A stretch of DNA of 64,000 nt from contig NZ_CP139137.1 in assembly GCF_034047335.1 (NCBI RefSeq), forward strand, positions 3,782,001 to 3,846,000. Reading direction: 5' to 3'. Below the pieces are notes generated by a model. The model had not been told where the DNA came from. It did no database searches and worked only from the letters and a program-made list of their open reading frames with translations. This stretch comes from Chryseobacterium sp. JJR-5R (lineage in GTDB: Bacteria > Bacteroidota > Bacteroidia > Flavobacteriales > Weeksellaceae). Positions 25,743-36,600 of the stretch are shown here, piece by piece; positions within the stretch are counted from its first letter, which is position 1; each line of letters starts with the position of its first letter. The position numbers and the translations under genes are program-made.

Positions 25743-27248
25743 ATGGGGAAAGTAAGAGTACGTTTTGCTCCAAGTCCTACCGGACCTTTGCATTTGGGAG
25801 GCGTAAGAACGGCATTATATGATTATCTTTTTGCCAAAAACCAGGGCGGTGAGTTTGTATTGAGAATAGAAGATACAGATACTGCGAGATACGTGGAAGG
25901 CGCAGAAGAGTATATTGAGGAAGCCTTGGAATGGTGCGGGATTATTGCTGATGAAAGCCCTAAAAAAGGAGGTAAATTTGCGCCATACAGACAATCTGAA
26001 AGAAGGGATATTTATGACCGGTATACTGCGCAGATCCTGAAAACGGACTATGCTTACATCGCTTTCGATACTGCTGAAGAACTGGATGCCATCCGTGCTG
26101 AATACGAAGCCAGAGGCGACGTGTTCTCTTATGATAACAAAACCAGAAACCGACTAAAAAACAGCATGACCCTTTCTGAAGAGGAGGTTCAGAAATTACT
26201 GGATGAAAATACGCCCTATGTGGTAAGGTTTAAGATGCCCGTTGACAGAACTTTGAATCTTGTGGATATCATCCGCGGGAATTCTTCCGTAAATACCAAT
26301 ACATTAGACGATAAGGTTCTGGTAAAAAACGACGGAATGCCGACGTATCATTTCGCCAATATCATCGATGATCATGAAATGGAAATTTCCCACGTTATCC
26401 GCGGTGAAGAATGGCTGCCTTCTTTAGGTCTACATACTTTATTATATGAGGCGATGGGTTGGAAAGCACCTCAGTTTGCCCACCTCTCTTTAATCCTGAA
26501 ACCTGAAGGCAAAGGAAAACTCAGCAAAAGGGACGGCGATAAATTCGGGTTCCCGGTGTTTCCTTTAAACTTTACCGATCCTGCTACAGGAAATATTTCC
26601 AAAGGATACCGGGAAAGCGGTTACCTTCCGGAAGCATTTATCAATATGGTGGCACTTTTAGGCTGGTCGCCTGCCGATGATAAGGAAATCCTCTCTCTTG
26701 ACGAAATGGCAAAAGAATTTGACTTGTATAAAGTGCATAAAGCCGGAGCCAGATTCAGCAAAGAAAAAGCGGAATGGTTCAATCACCAGTACATCCAGTT
26801 GAAATCTGACGAAGAACTGCTGAAGATATTAAAGAAATCTGATCTGAATTTAAATATTGAAGATGAAAAATTGTTAAGAATTATTCATCTGATGAAAGAA
26901 AGGGCAACGTTCCCCACCGATATTTATGAAAACGGAAAGTTTTTCTTTGAGGCACCAGCTGCTTATGACGAGAAAGCTTCAAAAAAGGCATGGAATGATG
27001 AAACTTCTACCGTTTTAAGCGAACTGGCCTCTAATCTGGAAACAGCAGAATTCAGTGCGGAAAGCCTGAAGAAAGCAGTACATGATTTCGCGGAACATAA
27101 AGGCCTGGGGATGGGTAAAGTGATGATGCCACTGCGTTTGGCGCTGGTAGGGGAACTGAAGGGCCCCGATGTGCCGGATATCCTGGAAATCCTTGGTAGA
27201 GAGGAAAGTATCTCCAGAATACATAATGCGATCAATAATATTAAATAG
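25743..27248 (+). CDS. gltX: Glutamyl-tRNA synthetase
   Basis: The 501-residue class I synthetase has the HIGH-type motif PSPTGPLHLGG at residues 10-20, RIEDTD, the IIRGEEW-like VIRGEEWLPS, and the KMSKS-type motif KLSKRDGD. It charges tRNA-Glu (and possibly tRNA-Gln) with glutamate. Length and motifs are normal. A -7 box TAAATTTG at 25716-25723 precedes it by 19 bases. Confidence 0.97.
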   Translation: MGKVRVRFAPSPTGPLHLGGVRTALYDYLFAKNQGGEFVLRIEDTDTARYVEGAEEYIEEALEWCGIIADESPKKGGKFAPYRQSERRDIYDRYTAQILKTDYAYIAFDTAEELDAIRAEYEARGDVFSYDNKTRNRLKNSMTLSEEEVQKLLDENTPYVVRFKMPVDRTLNLVDIIRGNSSVNTNTLDDKVLVKNDGMPTYHFANIIDDHEMEISHVIRGEEWLPSLGLHTLLYEAMGWKAPQFAHLSLILKPEGKGKLSKRDGDKFGFPVFPLNFTDPATGNISKGYRESGYLPEAFINMVALLGWSPADDKEILSLDEMAKEFDLYKVHKAGARFSKEKAEWFNHQYIQLKSDEELLKILKKSDLNLNIEDEKLLRIIHLMKERATFPTDIYENGKFFFEAPAAYDEKASKKAWNDETSTVLSELASNLETAEFSAESLKKAVHDFAEHKGLGMGKVMMPLRLALVGELKGPDVPDILEILGREESISRIHNAINNIK

Positions 27249-27296
27249 AATTTCATAATTTTTCATACATTTGAAAGATTTAATTTACTTCAAGAA

Positions 27297-28253
27297 ATGG
27301 AATATTTAAGTTTCGAGCTTCCTATCAAAGAACTGGTGGATCAACTTCAGACCTGTTCTTTAGTAGGGGAAGAAAGTGGTGTTGATGTAAAATTAGCATG
27401 CAGCCAGATTGAGGACAAGATCATAGAAAAGAAAAAAGAAATCTATTCTAATCTTACACCTTGGCAGAGAGTACAGCTGTCCCGTCATCCGGACCGTCCT
27501 TATACATTAGACTATATCAACGGAATGGTGGATAAAGGGAGCTTCCTGGAGCTGCACGGGGACAGGAATTTCGCAGATGATCCTGCCATGATCGGCGGCC
27601 TGGCTACGCTGGACGGGCAGAAAATTATGATTATCGGGACACAGAAAGGCAGGACCACCAAAGAAAGGCAGCACAGAAGATTCGGGATGCCCAATCCTGA
27701 AGGATACCGGAAAGCATTAAGGCTGATGAAGCTGGCTGAAAAGTTCAGGATTCCTGTAGTTACTTTGGTAGATACCCCGGGAGCTTATCCGGGACTGGAA
27801 GCTGAAGAAAGAGGACAGGGTGAGGCCATTGCCCGTAATATTTTTGAAATGACCATGCTGAAAACGCCTATTTTCACCTACATCATCGGTGAAGGAGCCA
27901 GCGGCGGGGCATTAGGAATCGGTGTAGGGAATAAGGTGTATATGCTGGAAAATACCTGGTATACAGTAATTGCACCGGAAAGCTGTTCCTCCATTCTGTG
28001 GAGAAACTGGGACCACAAGGAAGATGCGGCCAACGCCCTGAACCTTACCCCACAGGATGCCTTAAGAGAAAAATTTATTGACGGAATCGTTGAAGAGCCT
28101 CTTGGAGGTGCACACTATGACCCGCAAGCCACTTTTCTGCATTTGAAGAGTTCAATTTTACAGAACATCAAGGCATTCTCAAAATTCACAGGTAAGGAAC
28201 TGGAAACCCAAAGGCAGGACAAGTTCATTGCGATGGGGCAATATAAAGGATAA
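27297..28253 (+). CDS. accA: Acetyl-CoA carboxylase carboxyltransferase subunit alpha
   Basis: AccA, with AccD, transfers the carboxyl group from biotin-AccB to acetyl-CoA. The 318-residue protein begins with a helical region, then [31 protein letters not shown] and [15 protein letters not shown], which contains the oxyanion-hole glycines, followed by [19 protein letters not shown]. It follows gltX by 48 bases. A -7 box TACATTTG at 27266-27273 suggests its own promoter. accB-accC are 20 kb upstream. Confidence 0.97.
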   Translation: MEYLSFELPIKELVDQLQTCSLVGEESGVDVKLACSQIEDKIIEKKKEIYSNLTPWQRVQLSRHPDRPYTLDYINGMVDKGSFLELHGDRNFADDPAMIGGLATLDGQKIMIIGTQKGRTTKERQHRRFGMPNPEGYRKALRLMKLAEKFRIPVVTLVDTPGAYPGLEAEERGQGEAIARNIFEMTMLKTPIFTYIIGEGASGGALGIGVGNKVYMLENTWYTVIAPESCSSILWRNWDHKEDAANALNLTPQDALREKFIDGIVEEPLGGAHYDPQATFLHLKSSILQNIKAFSKFTGKELETQRQDKFIAMGQYKG

Positions 28254-28256
28254 AAT

Positions 28257-28289
28257 AAAAAACGGTTAAGAAATTCTTAACCGTTTTTT
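28257..28289. terminator. Terminator between accA and the convergent gene
   Basis: A near-perfect inverted repeat (AAAAACGGTTAAG / CTTAACCGTTTTT) with A- and T-runs on both sides can act on both strands. Confidence 0.88.
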
Positions 28290-28317
28290 ATTGTTTTGTT
28301 TTATTTACAAACTATAT

Positions 28318-29031
28318 TTAATCCTCCCTCAGATTCAGTTCAATTTCAATATCCTTATTGATTTTCTTTAAAGAAGAATATTTGGCATCACATACCATGG
28401 TAGTCAGGATGTACTCTCCTTTTTCTACCAGCAGGAAGTTCTGTCCGTTGGCCGGAACATCAAGGTTGTAATATTTTTTTCCGTTGATCTTTACGATCAG
28501 GTTGCATTTGGATCTGTTTTTAATATTGATATAAGCCTCTTTCTCCATCGGGTCATTATTGAAGAGATGGGTCAGCATTGCGGCTGTTTTTTTATTCTGT
28601 TCGCTTGGGCCAGCTACTTTTTTACCGGTTGCCGGTGCCACGCTTGCATAATTTACCGTTCTTTCGGGAGCTGCTGCAGATCCTGTATTGGATGCCAGTG
28701 TTTTTGAACTGTTCAGACTGTTGTTTTCCAGAATCATTTGCTTTACCTTATCTTCGCTCAGAGGCTTTATCGTAGGCTTGGCTTCAGGGGAGTTGCTGGC
28801 CATCACAATCTTCATCAGCTTTCTTTTGAAATAGTCTGTTTTGGCGTGTCCCGGGTTCTGCTTCAGGAACCCTGCAACAATCCTGGCTTCCGCAGTGGCT
28901 TCCGCATCATTTTCCGTATAGATGATCACGGTTTCCTTTTCTACGATGGCTTTGGATTTCGTCTTTTTCTTTTTCTGCGAGAAGCCCAAGGCAAATATGC
29001 ATAAAAACAGGAGAAGAAATATTTTTTTCAT
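28318..29031 (-). CDS. Exported protein with DUF6759-like C-terminal domain (paralogue 1)
   Basis: With the start at 29031 the protein is 237 residues long and begins with a signal peptide (MKKIFLLLFLCIFALGFSQ) followed by a lysine-rich stretch. The C-terminus carries NDPMEKEAYINIKNRSKCNLIVKING, YYNLDVPANG and VEKGEYILTTMVCDAKYSS. The same pattern occurs in the proteins at 44875-45657 and 46623-47102. I believe this is the domain called DUF6759 in Chryseobacterium, but that is from memory. Function is unknown; it is probably periplasmic. The two conserved cysteines could form a disulphide. Confidence 0.7.
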   Translation of the reverse strand: MKKIFLLLFLCIFALGFSQKKKKTKSKAIVEKETVIIYTENDAEATAEARIVAGFLKQNPGHAKTDYFKRKLMKIVMASNSPEAKPTIKPLSEDKVKQMILENNSLNSSKTLASNTGSAAAPERTVNYASVAPATGKKVAGPSEQNKKTAAMLTHLFNNDPMEKEAYINIKNRSKCNLIVKINGKKYYNLDVPANGQNFLLVEKGEYILTTMVCDAKYSSLKKINKDIEIELNLRED

Positions 29032-29106
29032 TAACTGGACGTTTAAAATTTTATTAAATATATAAATAACGCGAAAAGTCATTTTTTAGTTTATCATTAA
29101 AATCAT

Positions 29107-29114
29107 TATCTTTG
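29107..29114 (+). promoter_or_regulatory. -7 box of tsf
   Basis: TATCTTTG at 29107-29114 matches TAnnTTTG, 63 bases before the tsf start. No upstream TTG box is clear. It shows that tsf has its own promoter here, as expected from its separation from rpsB. Confidence 0.45.
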
Positions 29115-29177
29115 CACTGCTTTAAAATTAAGCTAAAAATTAATACTAATCTTAAATATAAAAAATAATAGATAATT

Positions 29178-30002
29178 ATGTCTTATACACCAGTAGCTGC
29201 TGACGTAGCAAAATTGAGAAACCAAACGGGTGCAGGTATGATGGACTGCAAGAAAGCTTTAGTTGAAGCAGAAGGAGATTTCGAAAAAGCGGTAGATATC
29301 CTTAGAAAAAAAGGACAGAAAGTTGCGGCTAACAGAGCGGACAGAGAAACTACTGAAGGAGTGGTAATCGCAAGAGTAAACGAAGACAATACATTAGGTG
29401 TTGTAATCTCCCTGAACTGCGAAACTGATTTCGTGGCTAAAAACGAAGCGTTCATTGAACTGGCTTACGAACTGGCTGAAATCGCAATCACAGCTGCTAC
29501 CAAAGAAGAACTTTTAGCTACGGATTTCCACGGGATCACTGTTGCAGAGAAATTAGTGGAGCAGACAGGTGTTATCGGTGAAAAAATCGAAATCGGAGCA
29601 TTTGAAAGACTTGACGGTCCTTTCCTGGGAGCTTATATCCACGCCGGAAACAAAATCGCTTCGATCACTGCACTTTCTGCTAACGTAGAAGGAGCTGCTG
29701 AAGCGGCTAAATCCGTTTCTATGCAGGTAGCTGCCATGAACCCGATCGCTCTTGACGAAACTATGGTTTCCCAGGAAATAATCAACAAAGAATTGGAGAT
29801 CGAAAGAGAACTGTTAACCAAGGAAGGTAAGCCTGAAAACATTATCGAAAACATCCTTAAAGGTAAAATGCAGAGATTCTACAAAGATAATACTTTGGTG
29901 CACCAGTCTTTCATTAAAGACGGCAGCATGTCTGTAGCAGACTATGTGAAATCTGTAAACGGTGACCTTAAAGTAACCGGATTTGTAAGAGTAAGCTTAT
30001 AA
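29178..30002 (+). CDS. tsf: Elongation factor Ts
   Basis: EF-Ts exchanges GDP for GTP on EF-Tu. The 274-residue protein has the N-terminal UBA-like domain (VAKLRNQTGAGMMDCKKALVEAEGD) and the signature CETDFVAKNEAF in the dimerisation/core domain. In most Bacteroidota tsf directly follows rpsB; here rpsB lies 17 kb away on the other strand. It ends in a strong terminator. Confidence 0.97.
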   Translation: MSYTPVAADVAKLRNQTGAGMMDCKKALVEAEGDFEKAVDILRKKGQKVAANRADRETTEGVVIARVNEDNTLGVVISLNCETDFVAKNEAFIELAYELAEIAITAATKEELLATDFHGITVAEKLVEQTGVIGEKIEIGAFERLDGPFLGAYIHAGNKIASITALSANVEGAAEAAKSVSMQVAAMNPIALDETMVSQEIINKELEIERELLTKEGKPENIIENILKGKMQRFYKDNTLVHQSFIKDGSMSVADYVKSVNGDLKVTGFVRVSL

Positions 30003-30027
30003 TTAATCTTTTCAGATTCAAAATATT

Positions 30028-30057
30028 AGTCCCGGTGATTTTCACCGGGACTTTTTT
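30028..30057 (+). terminator. Terminator of tsf
   Basis: AGTCCCGGTGA (30028-30038) and TCACCGGGACT (30042-30052) form an 11-base stem with a 3-base loop and a T-run. Confidence 0.9.
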
Positions 30058-30198
30058 ATTTACACCATTATGAGATTATTCTACATATGAACGGATAATT
30101 AAATATTCATTAAAATCAGCAAATAAGTATTGATAACAATAAAATTTATGTAAATATTTGATTATTAATATTTACATTTGCAGCCCTTATTGATAAAC

Positions 30199-33100
30199 AT
30201 GAAAAAAATTTTACTGGTTATTTGTACTTTTTTTTGCTTATTATGTAATGCCCAGCTGGACACGGACCATTGGTTTGCGCCTATGGCGGCCAGATCCGGA
30301 ATGGCCAACCTGCAGGGGTATCTGTACCTCTCCACCAATGAAACTACTCCTTTTTCCGTACAGATTTTCAGCGGCAATACACTTTACAATACCGTTCAGG
30401 TAAGCAAGGGAAACCCGGTACAGGTTAATATTCCCAATTATTTCATGATTGCTGACCAACAGGGAGATCTTTTTACACCCAATTCAATGGGGATGTTTGT
30501 GAAAGGCACTAAAAAGTTTTTTGCCAATTACCGTTTTTCGGTTCCCAATCATGCTGAAATCATTACTTCCAAAGGCCTGGCCGGCCTCGGAACAAAATTT
30601 TACGCAGGCGTTGTCCCGCTTACAGGCTCAAATTATTACATCAACTCCACCATAGGAATCACTGCAACGGAAGACAATACTTCTGTGGTGCTTTCAGGCT
30701 ATGATCCGAACGTTGTTTTTTCAGACGGCACTTCTGCAGCTACCAAAACATTTATCTTAAACCGCGGACAGTCTTATATTATCGATGCCGTAAGCAGTGA
30801 TTCCGGTTCCAATATGGCCGGCCTGACAGGAGCAAAAATAGAAGCTACGAAGCCTGTTTCGGTAACCAACGGAAATTTTAACGGGATCTACAATGTACTC
30901 AATACAACCAACAATGACATCCTGATGGATCAGGCCGTGCCTGTTGACCGCCTGGGAAAAGATTTTGTGCTGGTAAAAGGGAACGGAAATATCATCTACC
31001 AGATGGAAACAGCCCTGATCATTGCCACAGAAGACAATACGCAGGTTGCTTTCAATGGCGGTACTGCGGCGGTTACTCTTAATGCAGGACAATACTTTAT
31101 GGTTCCGAGCAGCAATTACCTCAACCAGGGAAGCGGAAATTATAATATGGGGATTTCTGCCACCAAGAATATTTATGTATATCAGCTGCTGGCAGGGATT
31201 ACCGGAAGTGCTTCCGTAAATGAATATGCTACCGGAGGAATGAATTTCATACCGCCTTTAAGCTGTTTTATGCCGAATAAAGTGGATGAAATTGGTTTCA
31301 TCAATAAAATAGGCAGCCAGACTTTCAACACCAGATTAAATATCATCACCCAGACCGGTGCTGCGGTTACTTTAAACGGGAACCCGATTGCAGCTGTCAA
31401 CGGCCCTTACCCTGTAACGGGGAACCCGAACTGGGTAACCTATTCCGTACTGAATGTATCGGGCACCGTTGCAGTAAGCTCTACCAAATCCGTTACCGCA
31501 GGAATTGCAGCAGGAAGCGGCGCGGTAGGCTATGGCGGATATTTTGCAGGCTTCTCGTCTATCCCTGTCATTTCAAAAACCGGAGATTGTTACACAGGCC
31601 TTCTGTTGCAGGTTGACAATACGTATGATGCCTATCAGTGGTACCTTAACGGAGTGGCAATTCCAGGTGCTGCTTCTTATTCCCTTAACCCTGAACTGTA
31701 CGGAGCCGGGACCTACACCTGCCTGATCACAAAAAACAATTGTGAGTCTAAACTTACCACACCGTATGCTTATATGGCCTGTCCACCGATAACCACAACA
31801 ACCTATACCATCGGGTCCTGCAGCACAAAAACCATTACTCCTGCCTTTACGAATTCTACCCAGACAATTATTCCTGTCAATACAAGCATTACTTTAGCAC
31901 CAGTTTCAGGTACAGCAACCGTAAACCCTGTAACAGGTCAGATTACCTATACCCCAAACCCGGGGATCACTGCCAATATAACCGATTCGTTTATTTACTA
32001 TATACAGGGCAACGGAAACCCTTACGATTTTGAATATTTTAAAATCAATATCAACATCAATGTCCTGCAGACAGTCAACGGTACTTTAACATCCTGTGCC
32101 GATGCCAGTGGAAACGGTACTTTTAACCTGACTTCTGTCAATGTTTCTCCGGATCCGGGAACTGCGGTCCAGTATTTTACAAATCCTGCACTCACAGGAG
32201 CACCTATTGCAGTACCGGCAGCGTACACCGGGCCTGCAGGAACCATTTATGCGAATGTAACCTCTCAGTACGGATGTACAAAAGTGGCCCAGATTATGCT
32301 TTCCACTACTCCATCTCCTAACATCAATACCGGTAATTTTAATGCTGCCCTTTGTGATGATAATTTTGACGGGACCATGAACGTTAATTTTTTAAATGTC
32401 ACATCTGCTATCGTAACCAATCCGGCCAGTTTCAATGTAAGGTATTACCTTACCCAGGCAGATGCTACCGCCGGAAATGCAAACAATTTACCTGCAAACT
32501 GGACGTATACAGCAAATACAACCGTTTATGTAAGAATGGACGCGCTTACCGGAGTTTGTCCTGCGGTGTTCGGTCAGATTAATTTCAAGATCGGAAACAG
32601 AATTACCCTGATTACCGATAACCTGATTAATGAGATCTGCGATAACGACCTCAACGGTTCGGAAAATGTAAACCTTAATGACTATAAAAATTTATTCACC
32701 ACCAATACAGGTGTTGCCTTATCATTTTATTCCACTTTAGCCGATGCCCGTAACGGCGTCAATACAATTTCCCCGAATCAGGCCATTATTACTGTAAGCA
32801 CATTTTATATCCGGTTTACAAGCGCTTCCGAATGCCCCAATACAGCTGTTTTAAAAATAACACTGAAATCACCTAAAAAATCAGACCGTCTGAAAGACCA
32901 GCTGGTATGCAGCAATGACAAAGCTATACTGGATGCCGGTTCCGGGTTTACATCTTATGCATGGAGCACCGGAGCAACAACGCAGACCATTAGTGCAGGA
33001 ACAGGAAACTACTGGGTCGATCTAGGATTTAACGGCTGTGTTTACCGTCAGTATGTGAATGTTACAACAGCACAGGCACCAACAATTACCAAGATTGAGG

Positions 33101-33555
33101 TTTCCGGCTCCGATGCCACGGTATCGGTTTCCGGAGGAACCCCTCCATATCGATATTCCCTGAACGGAATTGATTATCAGACGCATAATGTCTTCCAGGG
33201 ACTATCAAGAGGCATGCATATGGTGTATGTTTTAAGTGCAGACGGCTGCTCTCCGGTAATCAAAGAATTCCTGATACTGAATCTCGTGAATACCATAACC
33301 CCTAACGGAGACGGCCTCAACGATGTGCTGAATTATTCTGACCTGAGGATCAAGCAGAATGTTTCCATAGAAGTAGCAGACCGCTACGGAGCACCGGTCT
33401 ATAAATCATCAGATAAAAACTATATCTGGGACGGAAAGGTAAACGGAAGGCTGCTTTCTACCGGAACTTACTGGTATTTACTGAGATGGACAGAACCCGA
33501 CACCAAATTGCCGGTTTCATATTCAGGATGGTTATTAATTAAGAATCGGGAATAG
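30199..33555 (+). CDS. T9SS type B surface protein with IgGFc-binding-like domain (array member 1)
   Basis: The start at 30199 gives 1118 residues with the signal peptide MKKILLVICTFFCLLCNAQ; the -7 box TACATTTG at 30173-30180 excludes earlier starts. About 20-450 is the head shared by the array: DHWFAP, YLSTNETTPF, HAEIITSKG, ATEDNT, KPVSVTNGNFNG, LVKGNGNI and VGYGGYFAGFSS, resembling the IgGFc-binding domain. Then come Ig/PKD-like repeats, including GTATVNPVTGQITYTPNPG. The last 85 or so residues (NTITPNGDGLNDVL, VADRYGAPVY, WDGKVNGR, TGTYWYLLRW, GWLLIKN) are a gliding-motility type B sorting domain that sends the protein through the T9SS to the cell surface. Confidence 0.88.
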   Translation: MKKILLVICTFFCLLCNAQLDTDHWFAPMAARSGMANLQGYLYLSTNETTPFSVQIFSGNTLYNTVQVSKGNPVQVNIPNYFMIADQQGDLFTPNSMGMFVKGTKKFFANYRFSVPNHAEIITSKGLAGLGTKFYAGVVPLTGSNYYINSTIGITATEDNTSVVLSGYDPNVVFSDGTSAATKTFILNRGQSYIIDAVSSDSGSNMAGLTGAKIEATKPVSVTNGNFNGIYNVLNTTNNDILMDQAVPVDRLGKDFVLVKGNGNIIYQMETALIIATEDNTQVAFNGGTAAVTLNAGQYFMVPSSNYLNQGSGNYNMGISATKNIYVYQLLAGITGSASVNEYATGGMNFIPPLSCFMPNKVDEIGFINKIGSQTFNTRLNIITQTGAAVTLNGNPIAAVNGPYPVTGNPNWVTYSVLNVSGTVAVSSTKSVTAGIAAGSGAVGYGGYFAGFSSIPVISKTGDCYTGLLLQVDNTYDAYQWYLNGVAIPGAASYSLNPELYGAGTYTCLITKNNCESKLTTPYAYMACPPITTTTYTIGSCSTKTITPAFTNSTQTIIPVNTSITLAPVSGTATVNPVTGQITYTPNPGITANITDSFIYYIQGNGNPYDFEYFKINININVLQTVNGTLTSCADASGNGTFNLTSVNVSPDPGTAVQYFTNPALTGAPIAVPAAYTGPAGTIYANVTSQYGCTKVAQIMLSTTPSPNINTGNFNAALCDDNFDGTMNVNFLNVTSAIVTNPASFNVRYYLTQADATAGNANNLPANWTYTANTTVYVRMDALTGVCPAVFGQINFKIGNRITLITDNLINEICDNDLNGSENVNLNDYKNLFTTNTGVALSFYSTLADARNGVNTISPNQAIITVSTFYIRFTSASECPNTAVLKITLKSPKKSDRLKDQLVCSNDKAILDAGSGFTSYAWSTGATTQTISAGTGNYWVDLGFNGCVYRQYVNVTTAQAPTITKIEVSGSDATVSVSGGTPPYRYSLNGIDYQTHNVFQGLSRGMHMVYVLSADGCSPVIKEFLILNLVNTITPNGDGLNDVLNYSDLRIKQNVSIEVADRYGAPVYKSSDKNYIWDGKVNGRLLSTGTYWYLLRWTEPDTKLPVSYSGWLLIKNRE

Positions 33556-33603
33556 AAATTTAACTCTGTTTATAATTTATTAACAATATTTCAGATTTTA
33601 TGT

Positions 33604-33611
33604 TAAATTTG
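33604..33611 (+). promoter_or_regulatory. -7 box of array member 2
   Basis: TAAATTTG lies 22 bases before the ATG at 33634. Similar boxes precede array members 3 (TACTTTTG, 37365-37372) and 4 (TAAATTTG, 40297-40304), so each gene appears to have its own promoter. Confidence 0.45.
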
Positions 33612-33633
33612 TAGAAATCATAATTCCTGATAT

Positions 33634-36600
33634 ATGAAAAGATTTCTACTCGGCTTAGTATTGGTTTTTTTAACAATTAATACTTTATCTGCACAGAGAG
33701 ATACAGAGCATTGGTTTGCACCGGTAGCCGCATCTTCATCTGTGATGTCAGCCTTTAATCAAGGATTGTACTTTTCTACAGATTCAGTAGATCCGTTTGA
33801 TGTAAATATATACACCAATGACACTTCCGGAAACAGTGTGGTTATAGGAACGGTAACAATTAAGAAAGGAGATCCTAAGGTTTTCAATTTCTCGACTCCT
33901 ACCCCGCCCGTACCCGGAGTTACTATGGGAACTATAATGGTTACAACTGCAGCTGCTGATAAGTTTACCAAAGTAAATAAAGGGATCTATACACATGCCA
34001 GCAAACCCTATTTTGTAAATTACAGATTTGGTGTTTCCAGCCATGGTGAAATTCTCACCTCAAAAGGCAAAGCAGGTATCGGCAAGTTATTCCGTGCAGT
34101 AGTTGCGCCGGTTACATACCTGAGCGCCGGTTCATTATTAAACTTTACAACCGGGATCATGGCCACTGAAAACAATACCACGGTTACCGTTTCAGGATAC
34201 AACCCCACGGTTCAGTTCTCCAATGGTGTAACAGGAGCTGCCAGCCCTACACTTACAATAAATCTTAATAAGGGACAATCATATATTATTGAAGGAGCAG
34301 GTACTGTTGCAGGAAACCCTACCGGATTTATCGGAGCCAAGATAGAAGCCGACAAACCTGTTTCCGTAACCAATGGAAATTTTAACGGTCAGTTTGCAGT
34401 CCTCGCCCCGAATAATAGTTTCGACGGTTCGGATATTATCATGGACCAATCCGTACCTGTTGACAGATTAGGAAATGAATTTGTTCTTGTAAAAGGAAAC
34501 GGAGATATCTCGGAAGGCATGGAAGACGCTCTTATTGTAGCAACGGAAGACAATACAGAAGTGTATGTAAATAATGAAACCACTCCTGTTTTTACCCTTA
34601 ATGCCGGTCAGGGAAAACGGGTCTGTTCCCCTGATAATTTAGTTTTTACCAATAAATATATCGATCAGGGAAGCGGCCATTATAACATGCGCGTGAAAAC
34701 TTCTAAGAATGTATATGTATACCAGCTTTTAGCAGGGATCAGCAACAGTAATGCAACGGTTGGTTTTAATTATGTTCCTCCTTTAAACTGCTTCCTGCCG
34801 AGAAAAATTGATGAGATTGCGATGGTGAATATTTTACCTCCGACTACCAATACCGTCAAGCTTAATATTCTTACTGAGGCAGGTGCAGCCGTTACCGTTA
34901 ATGGTTTACCTTTACCGGCTAATCAAGGTCCGTATCCGGTTTCAGGAACTACGGCATGGGTATCTTACTCAGTGCCCAATGCATCCGGCAATATAACCGT
35001 ACAATCAACAAAAGCCGTTACAGCAGGCATTGCAGGCGGAAGTGGAGCCGTAGGATACGGAGGCTATTTTGCAGGCTTTTCTTCAATTCCCGTTATTGCG
35101 AAAAAATCAGGAGAATGTGTACCGGGTATTGTCCTGGAAGTGGATGACAGTTATGAAGGCTATCAGTGGTCCCTTAATAACGTAATAATACCCGGTGCCA
35201 CTCAAAATACCTATACCCCTACACAGGCAGGAAATTATACGGTCAAGGTATCAATGGGAACATGTCCCCCAATTACAACTCCTGTCTACAAAGTGTTTGC
35301 ATGTTTAAGAAATACAACGGCTGCTTTAAATGCCTGTGCCACTAAAGTAATTGCTCCCGCATTCTCATTCACTACATCGCAGATCCCTGTAGCCAGTACC
35401 GTAGCTATACTTACCTATCCTACCCACGGAACTGCTACAGTAAACGCGTCAACAGGGCAGATCACTTACATCCCGAATCCCGGTTACGTAGGCCCGGATA
35501 CCATAGTATACCAGTTCTGCGGCAATGCCCCCGAATTCATTGACTGTGAACATGTTACTTTAAATCTGACAGTTGTCCCTTTTATCTTAACGGACAGGAC
35601 CATTAAAGCCTGCCAGTACAACGGAAAAGGGTTCTTCGATCTTACTACGGCTAATGTAACGGACTATACTCCTGTGGTGAAGAAATTCTATCCTACCCTG
35701 GCTGATCTTAATGCATCATCCAACGAAATAACCAACCCTACCAATTACTTTTCTTCAGAAGGATCGGTCTATGTAAAAGTAACCACCAGCGAAGGGTGCG
35801 TAGGAAACGCCAAGATCACCCTTGCTTTCCTTCCTGCTCCGATAGTCAACGAAGCTACTATGAGTGAATGTTTCCTTGAAACGGATGAAACCAGAGCTGT
35901 ATTTAACCTGACCACTGCAAATGTCTCTTCGGAAACCCCTATTACGAAAAAATATTATCCTACCTTCACGGATGCCAGCAACAATACCAATGAAATACTG
36001 AATGCCGACACTTATATTTCCGGAAATACAACCGTTTATGTAAGGGTATTCAACAGCAACCAATGCTACGCCATTGCCAAACTGAACTTAAAGGTAATTC
36101 CTCCGAAAAGGTCTGCTATACTGACTGATAAGATGATCTGTATCGACGGCAGGACAAATCTGGATGCAGGGCCGGGATACACCTCTTACGAGTGGAATAC
36201 AGGAGCTACAACCCAGATTCTGGAAGGAGCAACAGTCGGGGAATACTGGGTAATCCTTGAAGATAACGGATGTTTTGTAAAACAGATGGTAAGCGTTAAA
36301 AAAGCACCGGATCCCGTGATTTCAGAAATTGAAATTTCCAACAATACGGTAACCGTTCAGGTAACGGGAGGCAAAGCACCTTACCAGTATGCAGTGGATG
36401 CACCAACCAACTGGCAGGATTCCAATGTATTCACCGGGCTTACCAGAGGGCAGCACACGTTTTATGTAAAAGATTCCTACAACTGTACGCCGGTTTCTGT
36501 GGAAGTTACCGTACCGAACCTGATCAATGCCATTACTCCGAACGGAGACAACAAGAATGATTTTATTGATTACAGTGAGCTGGCTTATAAGGAGAACCTT